From contig NZ_ADGX01000047.1 in assembly GCF_000177675.1 (NCBI RefSeq), forward strand, positions 1-60,855: a stretch of 60,855 bases of DNA. The letters are read 5' to 3'. Made by a program: the position numbers and the translations under genes. How positions within the stretch are numbered: the stretch's first letter is position 1; each line of letters begins with the position of its first letter. Below the pieces are notes generated by a model. The model did not search any database. It saw only the letters and a program-made list of their open reading frames with translations, and was not told where the DNA came from. This DNA is from Parafrankia sp. EUN1f (lineage in GTDB: Bacteria > Actinomycetota > Actinomycetes > Frankiales > Frankiaceae). Below, piece after piece: positions 60,841 to 60,855 of this stretch.

Positions 60841-60855
60841 TGACGAGCTGGATCT

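Overview
The window reads as the chromosome of a very GC-rich, GC3-biased actinobacterium. Gene content (FxSxx-system proteins, fused CysN-CysC, TerD/TelA genes, many GTG starts, ATGA/GTGA overlaps, alanine/proline-rich low-complexity tails) fits a Frankia-like or related filamentous actinomycete; this assignment is inference from content, not from a database match. Genes are mostly single copies or short operons with few mobile remnants. No tRNA, rRNA or CRISPR array was seen.

Layout. 1-2.7 kb: frameshifted IS110-type transposase fragment, cystathionine beta-synthase, YccF-like membrane protein. 3.3-7.9 kb: GGDEF/EAL c-di-GMP protein, then an alkylation-repair pair (Ada/AraC/AlkA fusion translationally coupled to Ogt). 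8-12.4 kb: HTH/coiled-coil protein of unknown role, secreted serine hydrolase, a 47-residue lipoprotein-like peptide, IS-end-like repeats, a small membrane protein. 12.7-18.1 kb: heterodimeric ABC exporter with one degenerate ATPase site, then lysyl-tRNA synthetase. 18.2-23.7 kb: flavoprotein-methyltransferase fusion joined by a His-rich linker, SDR, DHA2 exporter, S4 RNA-binding protein, HIT protein. 23.7-24.8 kb: gene-free stretch. 24.8-32.8 kb: GT-C membrane glycosyltransferase, GT4 glycosyltransferase, orphan solute-binding lipoprotein, DUF2599-like protein, acyl-CoA synthetase.

33.1-43.5 kb is the most unusual region. A 58-residue FxsA-like putative peptide precursor is coupled by a 4-base overlap to an HExxH (aKG-HExxH-type) peptide-modification protein. 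Convergent to them is a four-gene operon: an EAD2-EAD1 adaptor, a VMAP-type protein, a MoxR AAA+ ATPase and a 1577-residue vWA/NB-ARC/TPR protein of the FxSxx-system TPR (FxsT) type. Together they look like a vWA-MoxR-VMAP ternary conflict/signalling system linked to a ribosomal-peptide (RiPP-like) module. The radical-SAM enzyme FxsB usual for FxSxx loci is absent from the window, and the precursor lacks the FxSxx C-terminus. A sirtuin gene is divergent to this operon.

44.6-56.3 kb: TetR/SDR divergent pair separated by a 16-bp periodic repeat array, a P450 remnant, a nitroreductase-cysD-cysNC-cysQ operon (PAPS synthesis and turnover), a frameshifted AraC regulator divergent from a quinone-reductase-like gene, and an HxlR regulator with a clear palindromic operator upstream of an NmrA-type reductase and an Old Yellow Enzyme. 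56.5-60.3 kb: tellurite/stress operon (TelA, XpaC-like protein, TerD-domain protein). The right edge carries a LexA-type SOS box in front of a small ORF.
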